From NCBI RefSeq assembly GCF_002343915.1, contig NZ_NETK01000001.1, positions 7,888,001 to 7,952,000 of the forward strand: a stretch of 64,000 nt of DNA, written 5' to 3'. Source of the DNA: Nannocystis exedens. GTDB taxonomy: Bacteria > Myxococcota_A > Polyangia > Nannocystales > Nannocystaceae. Of the stretch, positions 62,191 to 64,000 are shown piece after piece. Made by a program: the position numbers and the translations under genes. The notes under the pieces were generated by a model. That model ran no database searches. It had not been told where the DNA came from and worked only from the letters and a program-made list of their open reading frames with translations. Each line of letters opens with the position of its first letter. Within the stretch, counting starts at the first letter, position 1.

Positions 62191-62430
62191 GAGCAGGTCG
62201 CCGACGAGGGACATCGGGCATGGAGCGTCGATGCGGCGGAGGTGAGCGGCGACGGCGGCGAGACCGGGGTCGAGCAGGCCGCGGACATGGGCGTCGGGCA
62301 TGCAGCGTCGATGCGAGGGCGGTGAACGGCGACGGCGGCGAGACCGAGGTCGAGCAGGTCGTGGACGAGAGCGGCGATGGTGACGGAAGGGAGGTCGAGC
62401 AGGTCGGGGACGCGGGGATCGGTCATGCCG
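62191..62430. repeat. Degenerate ~80-bp tandem repeat
   Basis: The block GGTCGAGCAGGYCG recurs at about 62187, 62268, 62348 and 62393. The first two full units (81 and 80 bp) share GCGTCGATGCG and GGCGACGGCGGCGAGACC. The third is a 45-bp partial unit. On the minus strand the units read as DLLDLGLAAVAxHxxRIDA in shifting frames. This may be a decayed repeat protein or simple DNA duplication. Confidence 0.65.
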
Positions 62431-62490
62431 CGACGAGACGGCGGACGGGAGCGGCGACGATGCGGTCACGGCCGCGGCGGGCGGGGCAGC

Positions 62491-64000
62491 TTGCCGGCGG
62501 ACGGGGGTCCGTGCGAGCCTGCGGGCATCGCGTTCCTCGACCCACTCGCTCACGCGTCGCCGGAGCTGGTGTGGGGGCTCGTGGCGCGCGGGATCGGGGT
62601 CGTCTACGCGATCGCGTTCGCGTCGCTGACGTTCCAGGTGATCCCGATCGCGGGGCGCGAGGGGGTCGCGCCGGTGGCGGAGCTGATGGCGGCGATCCGG
62701 CGCGACTTCACGGCGCCGCGGCGCTGGCTGTACTTCCCGGGGCTGCTGTGGGTGCACGCCGGCGATCGCTGGCTGCGGGGGATCCCCTGGCTCGGGCTGA
62801 CGGCGGCGCTGTCGATCGTGGCGGGCGGACCGCACACGCCGCTGGCGTTCGTGCTGTGCTGGGCGCTGTACCTGTCGCTCGACCGCGCGGTGGTGCTGGT
62901 GTACCCGTGGGACAGCCTGCTGCTCGAAGCTGGCTTTTGGGCCATGTTCTTGCCGGCGCTGGCGTGGGCCCCGGAGGTCGCGGCGACCGGGGCGCCGACG
63001 CCGGCGCTGGCGTGGGTGTTCCGGCTGCTGCTGTTCCGGGTGATGTTCGGCTTCGGCAAGCAGAAGTTCGCCGGCTCGACGCGGGCCGACGCCGGCTTTT
63101 TACAGGGGTTTGCGATCCGCCAGCCGCTGCCGACGCCGCTGGGGTGGCTGGCCCACCGGGCGCCGATGTGGGTCCACAAGGCCGCGCTGGCGCTGCTGTT
63201 CGTGATCGAGGTGGCGCTGCCGTTCGGCGTGTTCGTCCCGGGGCCGGCCAGCGTGGTGTTCGCGCTGGCGACCGCGGGGCTGATGGTGGCGATCGCGGCG
63301 ACCGGCAACTACGGCTTCTTCAACGTGCTGACGATCGCGCTGTGCGGGGTGTGCTTCGACAGCGCGACGGCCTCGGCGCCGCTGGGGCTGTTCGCGCCGT
63401 CGCTGCCGGCGACGACGCTGGCGCTGCACGGGCTCGTCGTGCTTCACACGTTCGGGGCGCTGCTGTGCCTGCCGCTCAACACCTGGGCGTCGTTCACGTG
63501 GACGCTGTGGCCGTGGTGGGAGCGCGCGCTGCCGGGGATGCTGCGCTGGCCGATCGCGGTGTTCCGCGCGCTGCAGCCGCTGCGGTGGTTGCACGCATAC
63601 GGGGTGTTCCCGCCGCGCTCGGCCCCGGCGATCAAGATGAGCCCTGCCCTCGAGGTGACGTGGGACGAGGCCGAGTGGCACACGCTGACGCCGCGCTGGT
63701 GGCCGACGCTCGAGCGCTCGCCGCCGCGGTGGGTGGCGCCGCATCACCCGCGCTTCGACCACGCGATCGTGTACGAGGCGACGGGGTTCCACGAGGCGAG
63801 CGTGCTGCGCAACCTGACGGGGCGCTGGGACCCGTACGGGCACGCGCGCTGCTCGGGCGCGGGGCGGCTGATGCGGCGCGTGCTGCGAGGCGAGCTGCGC
63901 TCGCGGCTGTTCTTCGGCGACTCGCTGCCGGCGAGCCACGGGGCGCCGATCGCCGCGCGGGTCCGCATGTACATGTTGGAGGCGACGACGCCGGCCGAGC
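62491..64000 (+). CDS. Lipase maturation factor-family membrane protein, cut by the window edge
   Basis: The frame is open to the right edge (about 503 residues visible). The start is unclear: TTG 62491 is in frame and fits family length; GTG 62569 is an alternative. Several transmembrane segments are visible, with the LMF signatures YPWDSLLLEAGFWA, LLLFRVMFGFGKQKFAGSTR, PTPLGWLAHRAP and ATGNYGFFNVLTIALCG. In vertebrates LMF1 helps lipases fold in the ER; bacterial members have no established role. Given the other lipid genes in the window, a role with exported lipases is possible but unproven. Confidence 0.85.
   Translation, partial: MPADGGPCEPAGIAFLDPLAHASPELVWGLVARGIGVVYAIAFASLTFQVIPIAGREGVAPVAELMAAIRRDFTAPRRWLYFPGLLWVHAGDRWLRGIPWLGLTAALSIVAGGPHTPLAFVLCWALYLSLDRAVVLVYPWDSLLLEAGFWAMFLPALAWAPEVAATGAPTPALAWVFRLLLFRVMFGFGKQKFAGSTRADAGFLQGFAIRQPLPTPLGWLAHRAPMWVHKAALALLFVIEVALPFGVFVPGPASVVFALATAGLMVAIAATGNYGFFNVLTIALCGVCFDSATASAPLGLFAPSLPATTLALHGLVVLHTFGALLCLPLNTWASFTWTLWPWWERALPGMLRWPIAVFRALQPLRWLHAYGVFPPRSAPAIKMSPALEVTWDEAEWHTLTPRWWPTLERSPPRWVAPHHPRFDHAIVYEATGFHEASVLRNLTGRWDPYGHARCSGAGRLMRRVLRGELRSRLFFGDSLPASHGAPIAARVRMYMLEATTPAE

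Larger units (their letters stand above)
62048..62490. other. Divergent intergenic stretch with degenerate tandem repeats
   Basis: About 440 bases holding one 14-bp array and the 80-bp tandem repeats described separately. No gene is supported, though a minus-strand frame from ATG 62424-62426 reads as a short repetitive peptide. Confidence 0.5.

Overview
The window looks like chromosome of a myxobacterium of the Nannocystis/Plesiocystis type (Myxococcota). I infer this from the very high GC content, the many lipoproteins with Gly/Ser/Thr 'TTG' linkers, three proteins ending in a MYXO-CTERM-like tail (Gly-Cys, a hydrophobic stretch, then an Arg cluster), and Ser/Thr kinases of myxobacterial type. 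No rRNA, tRNA, CRISPR array, prophage or insertion sequence was recognised. The species call is inference; no search was run.

Layout. 1-5 kb: the end of a protein cut by the edge, a beta-propeller-like lipoprotein, a membrane protein next to a Ser/Thr kinase, and a VOC protein. 5.4-13.9 kb: a TPR-thioredoxin lipoprotein, an IgGFc-binding-domain lipoprotein, an FG-GAP lipoprotein and a secreted LAS-type peptidase. 14-20.4 kb: a GspC-like protein beside a secretin-N-domain-like protein, a type II NADH dehydrogenase with an N-terminal membrane extension, a VWA lipoprotein and a membrane-anchored exported protein. 21-31.4 kb: an MscS channel, a lipin-like lipoprotein pair, a C26 amidohydrolase, an M3 peptidase, two duplicated small proteins, a SUV3-like helicase and a 62-aa coiled-coil protein. 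31.5-36.4 kb: a compact cluster with a MYXO-CTERM protein, a desaturase-methyltransferase fusion, phosphatidylserine decarboxylase and an HSL-type esterase, then a steroid-5-alpha-reductase-family protein; together these suggest membrane lipid remodelling. 36.5-50.5 kb: a giant kinase-ATPase-TPR regulator, 4-alpha-glucanotransferase, bestrophin, a hydrolase, a broken beta-propeller gene, a TetR/Old-Yellow-Enzyme pair with clear operator palindromes, and a second IgGFc-binding lipoprotein. 51-64 kb: an mrfAB-type DNA repair pair, a lipoprotein, a cytochrome c, a DNA methyltransferase with a long repeat tail, a tandem nitroreductase (SagB-like) and the start of a lipase-maturation-factor protein.

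The most striking signal is not a gene. From about 5.7 kb to the end, at more than 40 places, there are short arrays of a degenerate 14-bp unit (about CATGTCC-NNN-RGGA). Its anchor tetranucleotides CATG, CAGG and CCTG recur at exactly 14-bp spacing. The arrays fill most intergenic gaps, overlap start and stop codons, and also run through coding regions in any reading frame. I know of no named repeat family matching this. Because CATGTCC and GGACATG are reverse complements, an array reads almost the same on both strands. The anchors keep their 14-bp phase even where potential hairpin stems are lost, which points to recognition at the DNA level.

Limits: all family calls are from reading translations by eye. 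Start codons are uncertain where stated, and several long gene-poor stretches (9960-11074, 20403-21184, 50476-51294) hold nothing I can name.
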